Source of the DNA: Algoriphagus sp.
Lineage (GTDB): Bacteria > Bacteroidota > Bacteroidia > Cytophagales > Cyclobacteriaceae
DNA: 64,000 nt
Direction of reading: 5' to 3'
Assembly: GCA_029945945.1 (NCBI GenBank)
Contig: JAQSDM010000012.1
Coordinates: forward strand, 448,112-512,111
This document shows positions 1-8,622 of this stretch, piece by piece. The position numbers were made by a program, and so were the translations under genes. Position 1 is the first letter of the stretch. Each line of letters opens with the position of its first letter. Below the pieces are notes generated by a model. The model ran no database searches. It was not told the DNA's origin and worked only from the letters and a program-made list of their open reading frames with translations.

Positions 1-1960
1 AAATATTGCGTTTTGCTTCATATTCATCCAATATTGCCACGGCATCGTCGGCTGTTATGGTATTGACTACCAACTGCGCATAATTTTTTGATGGGAAATT
101 AGGTGCGTAGGTAGTGTGGAAACGTGGTGAGCTGGTACCCATGAAGGAGGCTACATTAACCACCCGACTATCACTCATGAGCAATACCTCCATACTATCG
201 GCAACAGCAACTGTTTGGGCAAGTGTGTATCCTTCCGGTAGATAAATTTCTACGGCAAACTGATTCCTCTCCACTTTTGGAAATAACTGTCGTGGCAACA
301 GTGCCATGATTGCTCCGCCTAATAAAATGGAGAGTAAGCCTACCAGCATGGTCAGCTTTGGTCCTCTGAAGGCACTTTCGAGTGTGCTATTATAAAACTG
401 TTGCACCCAATCGAGTAGTGACTTCTTATCGGCTTTTGCTTCTTCCGCTTCTCCTTTCCTGACTCCTTTTTTGATAAATACATAGCTCATGTAAGGAACC
501 AGAAAGTAGGCCACCAGCATAGACGTAAACAAGGCCACACCAATGGTAACAGGCAGAGAACCAACAAAATCACCGGTCATTCCAGATAAGAAAAATACCA
601 AAGGAACATAGGTAGCGATAATGGCAAGGGTAGCAGAAAATACCGGAACAAAAAGTTCTGTCGCACTTTTCCAGGCAGCATCCCAGGGCGTTTCGCCATG
701 ATCTAATTTTTCTACATGACTATCAATAACAACAATGGCATTATCCACCACCATGCCTAATACAACGATTAATCCTGCAAGCGAAACGGTGTGTAGTTCA
801 ACACCTAATAAATATAAAATGCCTACGGTTATAAAAATGGTAATGGGGATCGTTACGCCGGCAACCGCAGCTACCCGTAAAGGCAATAACAACATCGTAA
901 CGATGATCACAGCGATAATAGCAATGAAAAATTCTTTCAGGAAATGAATAATGGAACGATCTACGGCTGTTGGCATATCAGCAATCTTATCCAGATTTAC
1001 ATCAGAAGAAATTTTAGTCCGGATGGAAGCGAGGGATTGATCCACCTGTTTCCCAAAATCAACAATGTTGTTGCCAGGTTGCATTTCCAATGACACCAGC
1101 AAGCTTTTTGCCCCATTGTTTTTTATGAAAGAGTCAGGTTCCTTATATTTTCTAACTACAGTAGCAATATCTTTCATCCGGATGATGTTACCAGCAGGAT
1201 CGGCATACACGATTTGGTTTTTAATGTCTTCTTCCGATTTGAAATTTGCTGGAATATGTATCGGTGTAATCAATTCTGAATTATTGAGTTCGCCACCGTA
1301 ATACACAGCACCCTCCAATTGCATGGCGGCAAGCACCGTAATAGGACGCACACCGTAATAAGCCAGTTTAGCATTATCCAGATAAATGGCTATCTGTTCC
1401 TGTTGAATTCCGTAGTGTTTTACTTTAGAAACGGCCTTTATTTTTCGCAATTCCGTTTCGATAATTTTCAATTCTTTCTCCAGCTCTTTATAGGTTTTGC
1501 TTTCTGATTGTATGGTAAGTAGCAAAGCGGCTGTATCGCCAAAATCATTGTTGGCAATCAGCGCAAGTACCTGCGGTGGCAACTGTAATTTTAATTCGCT
1601 GAGGCCGAATTTTATTTTATCCCAAAAGCCATCAGGGTCTTTTACGTTGTTGTTTACTTCCACAAACACAACCAACATTCCTTCTCTGGATATGGAATAC
1701 GTTTTCTCCCGGTTTACTTCTTTAAAACCGTAAAGAAAACTTTCCACTTTGGTGGCTAATTGGTCTTCCACCTGTTCGGAAGTAGCCCCCGGAAATACAC
1801 CGATGATCAATCCCTGTCGAATGATGAACTCAGGAAATTCATTTCGGGGCATTACCCAAAGAGAAAATATACCAAACAACACCAACAGACTTGTTATGGT
1901 AATGGCTATTTGCTTATACCTCATAGCCAATTCTATGACATTAAACTTATGTGTCGTCAT
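1..1960 (-). CDS. RND efflux transporter permease (HAE1/AcrB type), partial
   Basis: Inner-membrane proton-driven pump subunit of a tripartite efflux system. The frame is open from an ATG at 1960 to the window edge, giving about 653 codons of a family that usually has 1,000-1,050; the ORF track omits it because it is cut. The N-terminus (MTTHKFNVIELAMRYKQI) is followed by the first transmembrane helix, a long periplasmic porter domain, a hydrophobic block near residues 330-480 and the start of the second periplasmic domain. It begins 4 nt after the stop of the membrane fusion protein gene, so the two are co-transcribed and should share the TetR operator. Substrate cannot be read from sequence. 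The family is certain; the C-terminus is not visible. Confidence 0.93.
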   Translation of the reverse strand, partial: MTTHKFNVIELAMRYKQIAITITSLLVLFGIFSLWVMPRNEFPEFIIRQGLIIGVFPGATSEQVEDQLATKVESFLYGFKEVNREKTYSISREGMLVVFVEVNNNVKDPDGFWDKIKFGLSELKLQLPPQVLALIANNDFGDTAALLLTIQSESKTYKELEKELKIIETELRKIKAVSKVKHYGIQQEQIAIYLDNAKLAYYGVRPITVLAAMQLEGAVYYGGELNNSELITPIHIPANFKSEEDIKNQIVYADPAGNIIRMKDIATVVRKYKEPDSFIKNNGAKSLLVSLEMQPGNNIVDFGKQVDQSLASIRTKISSDVNLDKIADMPTAVDRSIIHFLKEFFIAIIAVIIVTMLLLPLRVAAVAGVTIPITIFITVGILYLLGVELHTVSLAGLIVVLGMVVDNAIVVIDSHVEKLDHGETPWDAAWKSATELFVPVFSATLAIIATYVPLVFFLSGMTGDFVGSLPVTIGVALFTSMLVAYFLVPYMSYVFIKKGVRKGEAEEAKADKKSLLDWVQQFYNSTLESAFRGPKLTMLVGLLSILLGGAIMALLPRQLFPKVERNQFAVEIYLPEGYTLAQTVAVADSMEVLLMSDSRVVNVASFMGTSSPRFHTTYAPNFPSKNYAQLVVNTITADDAVAILDEYEAKRNI

Positions 1961-1964
1961 GATG

Positions 1965-3005
1965 CTATTTTATAATGTTTACCTGTGAGCCCTGGCGAAG
2001 TTTGTCTTGCCCTGCCACAATGATTTTATCACCTTCTTTCAAATTTCCGCTGACCAGAATTTTTTGGTCGATTAAAGCAATGGTTTTCACCGCTCGCTTT
2101 TGAGCCGTGTTATTTTCTATCACATATACAAACTGCGTCCCTTGTAAATCCTGCTGCATTGCTTTGTTAGAGATAAGAACACCGGTCGCCTTGTTTTGGG
2201 TTGCAAAGTTGACTGTACAAACCATACCCGGCTTAATGGCTAAATCAGAATTGTCAACTTCAAGTCTTACCGGATAGGAGTGTGAAAATATATCAGCCGA
2301 AACACCAATTTCTCTTACAATACCGGTGATTGTTTTAGAGATAGCTCCAACAGTAATGATGGCCTGATCTCCCTTTTTGAACGAACTGATCTCATCTTCT
2401 GGTACGGGAATTTTTACATATACTTTACTGATGTCGAATAATTCAAAAACTGTAATATTTGGAAATACATTCTCTCCCTCCTGAATCGATTTTTTACCTA
2501 TCACACCCGCTGTAAAAGCATATAGTTTTGTATCGTCAAGTCCTTTTTTTGCAATGGCTGTAGCCGATTTTGCCTGACTTAATCCTGTTTCTACCTCCAC
2601 CCATTTTATTTCAGACAGGGTACCATTTTCATGCATCGGCATTAACCGGTTATACGCATCCTGTGCCTGTTGTAATTTTTGAAATGCCATCTGGTAGGTG
2701 TTCTCCATAGTCGATGGATTTAGTTGTGCCAGCAACTGGCCTTTGTTTACCTGCTGTCCTTCTTCTACTGCTATTTTCGAAACGGTTCCCGGCACCGAGA
2801 AACTGAGTGGTGTATTTTTCTTTGGCACCACAACCCCGGAATACCCAACTGTATGGCTTCCTTTAAATTGAATTACTTCTTCTGTTTTAACATTAAGGGA
2901 AATGTGCTTCGCACTTTCCGATGATGTATTCTCTCCTGACGAGCATCCGGCCAGGATAACGGAAAACCAAAGAGCGATGTGCAGTTTATTGACTTTCATA
3001 TTCAT
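1965..3005 (-). CDS. RND efflux periplasmic adaptor (membrane fusion protein, HlyD family)
   Basis: Links the inner-membrane RND pump to an outer-membrane channel. The 346-aa product starts with a lipoprotein signal ending in a lipobox (ILAGC), so it is probably anchored by lipid in the inner membrane. After it come a biotinyl-lipoyl-like half (GTVSKIAVEEGQQVNKGQLL), a short helical hairpin, the second lipoyl half (GVIGKKSIQEGENV) and a beta-barrel/C-terminal domain. A second in-frame ATG lies at 2999, so the exact start is uncertain by two codons. No TolC-like gene is next to it in this window; one may lie beyond the left edge. Confidence 0.93.
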   Translation of the reverse strand: MNMKVNKLHIALWFSVILAGCSSGENTSSESAKHISLNVKTEEVIQFKGSHTVGYSGVVVPKKNTPLSFSVPGTVSKIAVEEGQQVNKGQLLAQLNPSTMENTYQMAFQKLQQAQDAYNRLMPMHENGTLSEIKWVEVETGLSQAKSATAIAKKGLDDTKLYAFTAGVIGKKSIQEGENVFPNITVFELFDISKVYVKIPVPEDEISSFKKGDQAIITVGAISKTITGIVREIGVSADIFSHSYPVRLEVDNSDLAIKPGMVCTVNFATQNKATGVLISNKAMQQDLQGTQFVYVIENNTAQKRAVKTIALIDQKILVSGNLKEGDKIIVAGQDKLRQGSQVNIIK

Positions 3006-3027
3006 TGTTAGTTCTATTAATTACAAT

Positions 3028-3052
3028 TAGACTATTTTAGTTTTTTGGTCGA
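3028..3052 (-). promoter_or_regulatory. Predicted TetR operator upstream of the efflux operon
   Basis: Read on the minus strand, this 25-bp stretch begins with the same 16 bases (TCGACCAAAAAACTAA) as the perfect inverted repeat in the tetR promoter and matches it at 21 of 25 positions. Its second arm is degenerate. It ends 22 bp before the adaptor start codon. The regulator-operator link is inferred from the shared palindrome and from adjacency. Confidence 0.7.
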
Positions 3053-3070
3053 TAATGGGTTAAAAAAAAA

Positions 3071-3664
3071 TTACCTCGCTATGATTCCATAAAAAAGCAC
3101 GTTCAGCAATCCTTCAAACCGATTTTCTGTTTTTGCATAATTGTTTTTAATGAATAAAGGATATTCTAAACCCTTCAGTGCTGTGACCAGGGCAAAGGCG
3201 GTGAGGTTGATGTCTTCTATTTTAAAATCACCTTCTTCAACACCCGTCTTCAATATTCCTTTGATGGTGTTAACCTCTTCGGTGTCATACTTCACTCTGA
3301 CATTTTCAATGAAACTGTAATGCTCCAGATATTCATCTTTTAAAGCACTGTATAGATTGGTTAATTTGTTAATAACTTTCATTCTTGTTAAAACATAAGC
3401 CCGTATTTTTTTTTCAGAGGTAGTTTCTGCATTGATTGCTTTTGCTATGGCAGCACTTAACACATCCGATTCCTTTTCAACGATTGCCTTGAAAATATCT
3501 TCTTTGCTTTTGAAGTAATGATAGATGGAACTTTTGCCTTTTCTTGAAGCATGAGCTATTTCATCCATTGTGGTTTTCTTAAAACCATATCTGGCAAAGA
3601 TGGTTTTAGCGGAATTTAGGATGACCTCACTTACATCGTCTTTAATGTCCATTGTTGTTTCCAT
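3071..3664 (-). CDS. TetR/AcrR family transcriptional regulator
   Basis: Probable repressor of the efflux pair. The 197-aa product has the usual family length, with a typical N-terminal helix-turn-helix at about residues 12-55 (ARYGFKKTTMDEIAHASRKGKSSIYHYFKSKEDIF) and a divergent ligand-binding C-terminus. Two in-frame ATGs lie four codons apart (3664 and 3652); either could be used. It is read in the same direction as the pump genes but from its own operator-containing promoter. The inducer is unknown, and autoregulation is inferred from the operator at the -7/+1 region. Confidence 0.92.
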   Translation of the reverse strand: METTMDIKDDVSEVILNSAKTIFARYGFKKTTMDEIAHASRKGKSSIYHYFKSKEDIFKAIVEKESDVLSAAIAKAINAETTSEKKIRAYVLTRMKVINKLTNLYSALKDEYLEHYSFIENVRVKYDTEEVNTIKGILKTGVEEGDFKIEDINLTAFALVTALKGLEYPLFIKNNYAKTENRFEGLLNVLFYGIIAR

Positions 3665-3685
3665 TGTTTCTTCCCAAACTATTTA

Positions 3686-3721
3686 TCGACCAAATTAGTT
3701 TTTTGGTCGAGTGCAAAGATA
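3686..3721 (-). promoter_or_regulatory. tetR promoter -7 element and perfect palindromic operator
   Basis: On the minus strand a Bacteroidota-type -7 element (TATCTTTG, 3714-3721) is followed after three bases by a perfect inverted repeat with 9-bp arms and a 7-bp centre, TCGACCAAA-N7-TTTGGTCGA (3686-3710). The palindrome would cover the transcription start, as expected for an autorepressor. I see no clear -33 TTTG. Confidence 0.75.
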
Positions 3722-3815
3722 TACATTTTTTTTAAACCCACTCTTTTAAGAATTCTTTCGGTTGGGGAGTTTAGCTCAAACAAGCTGATTTTTGCATAAA
3801 TTTGAGCGGCTCATG

Positions 3816-4247
3816 TTAAGATTCACTCCTTAATGCGCTATACACACATCTTGCGAGGGCGACCGGTTCTTTATTATCGGGCTGAAACAATTCTACATCA
3901 ACCTTAATGATTGTCTTCCCTTGTTTAATTATTCGTGCTTTTGCTTGTACATCCGCCTTAACGGCTGCATGTAAATAATCAATGCGCATATCAATGGTGT
4001 TCAGCCTGTCATTGGGTGAATGTAAAGCCGTTGCCCCGGCCACTCCTCCGGCAGTATCGGCAATGGCGGCCAGAATACCTCCATGCCAGCGGCCTTGTAT
4101 AAAATCACCAATAAACTCTTCTTTGAATGGAACATGAATATGAACCGAGCCTGCTGTAATCTCAACTATTTTTAAACCGAGTATTTTGTTAGCAGGCATC
4201 ATGTTTTCGATGGCGTGCTTCAATATTTGAAAATCATTTTCGTGCAT
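3816..4247 (-). CDS. PaaI-family hotdog thioesterase
   Basis: Predicted acyl-CoA thioesterase with a single hotdog domain (143 aa, normal length). The segment with HGG followed by AAIADTAGG matches the PaaI/YbgC-like motif, in which the HGG loop and the following acidic residue form the active site. It is the last member of the minus-strand run that starts below the ArsR gene, 52 nt after the DUF5519 gene, and a 150-nt gap separates it from tetR. The natural substrate is unknown; aromatic or branched acyl-CoAs would fit the neighbouring ring-cleavage dioxygenase, but that is only inference. Confidence 0.85.
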   Translation of the reverse strand: MHENDFQILKHAIENMMPANKILGLKIVEITAGSVHIHVPFKEEFIGDFIQGRWHGGILAAIADTAGGVAGATALHSPNDRLNTIDMRIDYLHAAVKADVQAKARIIKQGKTIIKVDVELFQPDNKEPVALARCVYSALRSES

Positions 4248-4299
4248 GGTTAATTTTTTTTTAGTAGAATTTATTTTTACTGACCCAAACTTCGCCTCA

Positions 4300-4788
4300 T
4301 TAATCGCTTATTTCACCTATTGCAAATTGGTAGGAGCGAAAAATAATTTTTTTAATCTCATCGGCCTCCTCTTCGTTTCTGGGCGCGTAAACCATTATGA
4401 AGTTTGGCGGCAACCATCCTTTATGCACTACAGGATGCAATTCGCCCCAACCCAGTTCAATTACTTTTTTTACATCACGCTGCGGGAGGCCTAAGTGCAT
4501 ACTGCCATCCGGAGCAGGATGAAAATGCGCAAATTCCGTTTCAACCATAAAAGCATTACAATGTGTGCACATTTTTTCTTCTGACATACACATGGCCTGT
4601 GCTCCGGGTACAGAGATTTTGCTATACTCCTTTGAAATATCAGGAAGCGAGAATGCCCAACCAATGAGTTCATCCACCAGCTTTCTGTCTTTTGGTTGTT
4701 GATCCAATTGCATGTGAGGATTGCTCGGTGTGGTAGTTGGTTTGGCTCCTGTTCTTTTTGGAAGCTCAAAATCATAATGTAAGGTCAT
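4300..4788 (-). CDS. DUF5519 / 'luciferase' domain protein of unknown function
   Basis: The 162-aa soluble protein has the conserved core EFAHFHPAPDGSMHLGLP followed by GWGELHP, which I associate with the DUF5519 family (Pfam name 'Luciferase', no proven light reaction). The paired histidines could bind a metal or a cofactor. It starts 13 nt after the stop of the dioxygenase gene, so co-transcription is likely. A CMSEEKMCTHC cysteine cluster in the middle is notable but of unknown meaning. The family call rests on recalled motifs, not a search. Confidence 0.65.
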   Translation of the reverse strand: MTLHYDFELPKRTGAKPTTTPSNPHMQLDQQPKDRKLVDELIGWAFSLPDISKEYSKISVPGAQAMCMSEEKMCTHCNAFMVETEFAHFHPAPDGSMHLGLPQRDVKKVIELGWGELHPVVHKGWLPPNFIMVYAPRNEEEADEIKKIIFRSYQFAIGEISD

Positions 4789-4801
4789 GTTATACTATTG
4801 T

Positions 4802-5710
4802 TTAATGGGTTGATTCAATGATGAAACTACGGTCGCTAAATGCAGGCAAAAGACTTTCATAGGTGTGCTCTATAGTATCGTTGGTATTCAGCATAGCCAT
4901 AGAATAAATTAGCGGCACATAATGATCGGGAGTCGGGGCAGCCATTTTTCCAAATTTTGTTTTTTCATAATTCATCAAACTTTTTATGTCGCGGTCCACC
5001 ACTCTCTGTTTTATCCATTCATCAAATTCCTTATCCCATCCATACAAGGTTTTATCGCCTTTGAAAAGTCTGGAACTTGCCAATTGAAGATTATGAACAA
5101 CGGAACCGCTGCCGATAATCAAAACACCCTTCGTTCTTAATTTCTTCAGTTGAACTGCTAACTCATAGTGGTATTGAGGAGATTGATAATAATCAATGCT
5201 CATCTGAAAAACCGGTACATTGGCATCTGGGAAAAGATGACGAAGCATGGGCCAATTGCCATGATCGAAACCCCATTCGGTTGTAGTTCTAATTGCAGGG
5301 ATGGCTTCTGCTACATTTTTGGCAAATTCCGGAGCACCTGGAGCCATGTATTTTATAGTGTAATATTCGGGAGGGAAACCGTAAAAATCGTAAATCGTTT
5401 CCGGCCACGGAGAAACATTTACGTATGTGCCTTTGGTACACCAGTGTGCTGATACTACCAATATGGCTTTAATTTCTTTTGGATATTTTTTTCGTAAGTC
5501 AACACCTAAATCAAAAAGATAAGTTAAAAAAGGATTCGCTTTATGAGGAAGGTGTATGTCCATTGGGTTTCCGTGCGAAGTAAAAAGAACCGGAAGGGTT
5601 ACTTCCTGTTCGGGTAAGCCGGTTATCGAATTGGCCCAGCTCTTTACATTTGAAGTCCCAAAACCTATTGTTGCTGCTCCCATTATTTTTATAAAGTCTG
5701 ATCGGTTCAT
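4802..5710 (-). CDS. ygiD: 4,5-DOPA-extradiol-dioxygenase-like protein (class III, YgiD family)
   Basis: Metal-dependent aromatic ring-cleavage enzyme of the LigB/DODA superfamily. The expected metal-ligand histidines sit in SHGNPM, SAHW and the GSGSVVHN segment, and the FDHGNWPML motif is also present. The track start at 5722 is a TTG; the ATG at 5710 (MNRSDFIKIMG) is a better start and gives about 302 aa. The first ~25 residues resemble a weak export signal, unlike cytosolic E. coli YgiD. It follows a NAD(P)-binding protein by 57 nt. The true substrate may be a catechol other than DOPA. Confidence 0.85.
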   Translation of the reverse strand: MNRSDFIKIMGAATIGFGTSNVKSWANSITGLPEQEVTLPVLFTSHGNPMDIHLPHKANPFLTYLFDLGVDLRKKYPKEIKAILVVSAHWCTKGTYVNVSPWPETIYDFYGFPPEYYTIKYMAPGAPEFAKNVAEAIPAIRTTTEWGFDHGNWPMLRHLFPDANVPVFQMSIDYYQSPQYHYELAVQLKKLRTKGVLIIGSGSVVHNLQLASSRLFKGDKTLYGWDKEFDEWIKQRVVDRDIKSLMNYEKTKFGKMAAPTPDHYVPLIYSMAMLNTNDTIEHTYESLLPAFSDRSFIIESTH

Positions 5711-5767
5711 TTTACAATTCAAAAGGGAATTTAAATCGGACGCACGTTACTCCGCTACCGGATAAAG

Positions 5768-6433
5768 TCATTCTGATGAAATAGAAAGTTCTTGCTGGTA
5801 ATACTTTTCATCATCAACAATGTCCAGCATAAAGCGGGCAACATCTTTTCGGCTGATGGTCATGTTTAGTTTTTTATCGCCTTTAATGCTTACCCGAACT
5901 TGCTTCTGCTTTTCACTGCTGCTAAGGCCAACCGGTCGAACAGATGTCCATTTCAGTCCGCTTGTACGAAGTACTCTTTCCTGATCTTCATGACCTGCGT
6001 AGGCTACACCAACGTTGGTCTTTTTGATAAGAAATTTAAATATCCAATTTGTTTCTTTGTAGCTATCGCCTGTTCCCCAGGCTGAAACAGTTATCACCCG
6101 CTTTACACCGTTTTCATTCATTGCGAAAATTATATTTTTCATACTTGTATACAATAAATCAAGTGGCGAAGTCACTTTTGCCCAAGGCAGGTCAGATTTC
6201 CTTCCAATGTTGAGCGCAACAAAGATGGCATGTGTTTCCTTGATAACTTTCCTCACATCATCTATACGCATAGGATTTCCTTCAATGACTTGTAGATTGG
6301 GATTTGCAAGTTTGATTTTTTGTTTGTCGCGAACCAATGCTTTTACAACCCAACCTTTTTCCAGGGCTTGTTTTACAATTTCAATTCCAGTTCGGCCATT
6401 GGCGCCTAATACGGCTATTGCTTTTATGTCCAT
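5768..6433 (-). CDS. NAD(P)-binding atypical SDR (NmrA/NAD(P)H-binding type)
   Basis: A 221-aa Rossmann protein that starts with a glycine-rich GANGRTGIEIV motif, as in atypical SDRs that act as flavin/quinone reductases or NADPH sensors. No canonical YxxxK pair is obvious, so a classical dehydrogenase role is doubtful. Its ATG overlaps the stop of the DoxX gene by one base (TAATG), which suggests translational coupling. It is one of three SDR-type proteins in this cluster. Confidence 0.8.
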   Translation of the reverse strand: MDIKAIAVLGANGRTGIEIVKQALEKGWVVKALVRDKQKIKLANPNLQVIEGNPMRIDDVRKVIKETHAIFVALNIGRKSDLPWAKVTSPLDLLYTSMKNIIFAMNENGVKRVITVSAWGTGDSYKETNWIFKFLIKKTNVGVAYAGHEDQERVLRTSGLKWTSVRPVGLSSSEKQKQVRVSIKGDKKLNMTISRKDVARFMLDIVDDEKYYQQELSISSE

Positions 6434-6810
6434 TATTTTTTCGTAAAACTTGCCAGCATTTCGGGATTGCGCAGGTAATTACCAATCCAGATCACAGTCA
6501 AAATAATGGCAGGCATTATAAACGATTCCTCATGTTGTAGATGAGTGGCAATGGCTCCACCAAAGTGGGCGGTTAACAAAAGAAACCCAAGGGAGGATGT
6601 TCTGGGAATAATAAATAAAATGATGAAAATCAATTCGCCAATTCCTATAAACGTGAGGTTATCAATCAATCCCCATTTAGTGAAATTAGTTACCAATTCT
6701 TCAGCGTGTGTCAGTTTCATGGTGGCGCTCATAATAACCAACGCACCCACTAGTCCAATTATCACCCATGCGGCAATTTTTCTTGTTTTACTCTTTGTTT
6801 GCTTTTCCAT
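6433..6810 (-). CDS. DoxX-like membrane protein
   Basis: Small integral membrane protein with four predicted helices (KIAAWVIIGLVGALVIMSA, a middle pair around FIGIGELIFIILFIIP and a last one near PAIILTVIWIGNYL), typical of the DoxX/DUF4870-like group. The ORF in the track runs to 6873, but the added 21 residues are not membrane-like; the ATG at 6810 (MEKQTKSKTRK) is the natural start. Members are linked to redox and thiol stress in several bacteria. The exact function is not known. Confidence 0.75.
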   Translation of the reverse strand: MEKQTKSKTRKIAAWVIIGLVGALVIMSATMKLTHAEELVTNFTKWGLIDNLTFIGIGELIFIILFIIPRTSSLGFLLLTAHFGGAIATHLQHEESFIMPAIILTVIWIGNYLRNPEMLASFTKK

Positions 6811-6921
6811 GATGGTTTTGTTTACTAAATGAATTTCATTTCCATAAATTCTATACTTAAGCATGATGCTCAAGCAAGAACTGCCAAGTAGTTCACTTAC
6901 CTGGTTTATATCCGATCAAAA

Positions 6922-7335
6922 TCAGGGCAGGAGATAAACGATTACAGTAATAATCAATCCTGTACCAAAAGCATAGGCAAGCAATTGCCAGGCTCTTGCT
7001 CTGTCTTTCACCCTGAATTCTTTTTGATCGATGGTATCTGTTTTCCCCACCTCTCCTAAATTGAACATGTGCCCAAATCCGAAATACACGCAGAACTTAT
7101 TGTACGCCTGTATGAATCCTGTTGCTCCCATTACTGCCGGAATGAAAACTACAAGTCGCATCCAGTGAGGTGCACTGAACCATAATAAGAGAGAAATGGT
7201 AATTACCGTTAGTACCAACCCTGTCCATCCACTTGCTTTTCGCCTTTTGATTTCCTCTCTCCCCATATTGCAGGTTCCGGGAATATATTTTTCATTGGAA
7301 GGGTTGCTTCCATTATTTTCATTAAACGATGACAT
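6922..7335 (-). CDS. Conserved membrane protein, function unknown (YgaP-like two-helix module)
   Basis: The ORF extends to 7407, where it would overlap the upstream SnoaL gene by 29 nt; the inner ATG at 7335 (MSSFNENN) removes the overlap and is preferred, though no clear ribosome site decides it. The protein has a conserved IPGTCNMGREEIKRRK motif, then two hydrophobic segments, a short soluble part and a C-terminal helix (GTGLIITVIVYLLP). The middle resembles the DUF2892 membrane module. I cannot assign a reaction. Confidence 0.65.
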   Translation of the reverse strand: MSSFNENNGSNPSNEKYIPGTCNMGREEIKRRKASGWTGLVLTVITISLLLWFSAPHWMRLVVFIPAVMGATGFIQAYNKFCVYFGFGHMFNLGEVGKTDTIDQKEFRVKDRARAWQLLAYAFGTGLIITVIVYLLP

Positions 7336-7378
7336 AAAGGCAATGGCTTGATCGAGTGAAATTGCTCTTGTTTTGATT

Positions 7379-7732
7379 TTAGTTAGTTGAATAATAAAAA
7401 CGTTCATGAATAATTTGGCCGTCCTTCCATTTTTGCACGGCCACCTGGCACATTTTCATGCGGGGCGCGCCTTTGTAGGTGACATCAAATTCCCATTCTA
7501 CCATAGTCACATTGTCGCCCACGGCAACTGCTTTTACTTCTGCTCCGTGAAACGTTTCAATCATCTGCATCCCTTGAATTTCCCTTTCCCTGTTGGCTGA
7601 TTTGCCAACCATTGGGGGTTTGGAGTTTTCCTGCATTACTACATCTTCATGATAATACTTTTCAAAAGCATCCATTTGTTTGCCCGACAGCATTAGCTTG
7701 ATTAGGTCTTCGATTTTTTCTTTGATGTTCAT
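7379..7732 (-). CDS. SnoaL-like / NTF2-fold protein
   Basis: A 117-aa single-domain protein with the cone-shaped NTF2 fold pattern: N-terminal helices, YYHEDVVMQE, then MVEWEFDVTYKG and a final IHERFYYS strand. Such proteins act as small isomerases, hydrolases or ligand-binding units. It follows the SDR gene by 83 nt in the same direction. No catalytic residues can be named with confidence. Confidence 0.75.
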   Translation of the reverse strand: MNIKEKIEDLIKLMLSGKQMDAFEKYYHEDVVMQENSKPPMVGKSANREREIQGMQMIETFHGAEVKAVAVGDNVTMVEWEFDVTYKGAPRMKMCQVAVQKWKDGQIIHERFYYSTN

Positions 7733-7815
7733 GGTTTGATATTTTTTCGTGTATAAATAAATTCGGTTTTAGAGCAGATAACTATGTAAGTGCCGATGTT
7801 GAATAAACAGAGAAT

Positions 7816-8577
7816 CTAATATGCCGCCATTCCTCCATCTACCACATTAATGGTTGCAGTTATAAATTGGCTATCGTCAGAAGCTAAATACAAAACTACA
7901 TTGGCTACTTCTTCGGGCTGAACATACCTTCCCAAGGGAATACCTTTTATAAATTCCGCTTTTATTGCCTCTGCATGTCCTGGAGCCATTCCTTCTTCCA
8001 GAGAACGCATCATCCGGTTATCAACGGTCCCCGGATTAACTGTATTTACCCTGATTTTTCGTGGGGCAGCCTCCTGTGCTGTGGCTCGCATAATACCAAT
8101 GGTGGCGTGTTTACTTGCATTATAGGCGGTCATTCCTGAGATGCCAATAAGCCCTGCTACGGAAGATGTAATGATAACACTTCCTCCGTCATTCATTCTT
8201 GGTAACACATGCTTCATGCCCAACCAAACCCCTTTCACATTGACAGCAATAACTTTATCAAAATTTTCCTCCGGGTATTCTGTAATTGGCTTTACCACCC
8301 CTTCGATCCCTGCATTATTGAAGAACACATCTATTTTGCCAAATTTATCTACTGTTTTCTGTGCATATTTTTCAACATCAGAACTTTGGGTAACATCTGC
8401 TACGCAATAATCAACATTTGGTGATTGTAATTCTGTTGCAGCATTTTTCAACGAATCCTCATTTACGTCAACAAGCATTATTTTCGCACCGTTTTGTAAA
8501 AAAAGTTTGGCGGTAATCAGGCCGATACTGCCGGCACCACCTGTAATGATTGCAACTTTGTTTTCTAATTTTCCCAT
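7816..8577 (-). CDS. Classical short-chain dehydrogenase/reductase
   Basis: NAD(P)-dependent oxidoreductase of 253 aa with every classical SDR landmark: TGGAGSIG cofactor loop, NNAG, the catalytic serine in SSVAGL, YNASKH (Tyr-x-x-x-Lys) and the PGTVDN segment. An acidic residue after the second strand (LVDVNED) suggests NAD(H) preference. It forms the second gene of the run below the ArsR regulator. Substrate not predictable. Confidence 0.9.
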   Translation of the reverse strand: MGKLENKVAIITGGAGSIGLITAKLFLQNGAKIMLVDVNEDSLKNAATELQSPNVDYCVADVTQSSDVEKYAQKTVDKFGKIDVFFNNAGIEGVVKPITEYPEENFDKVIAVNVKGVWLGMKHVLPRMNDGGSVIITSSVAGLIGISGMTAYNASKHATIGIMRATAQEAAPRKIRVNTVNPGTVDNRMMRSLEEGMAPGHAEAIKAEFIKGIPLGRYVQPEEVANVVLYLASDDSQFITATINVVDGGMAAY

Positions 8578-8622
8578 ATTGGTTTCATTTATGAATTTCT
8601 ACTATTTAAGGTTTTATTTATC

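Noticed and set aside
735-1988. Series of plus-strand ORFs at the left end
   Set aside because: They lie antisense to the RND permease frame, which is open throughout and has clear family features.
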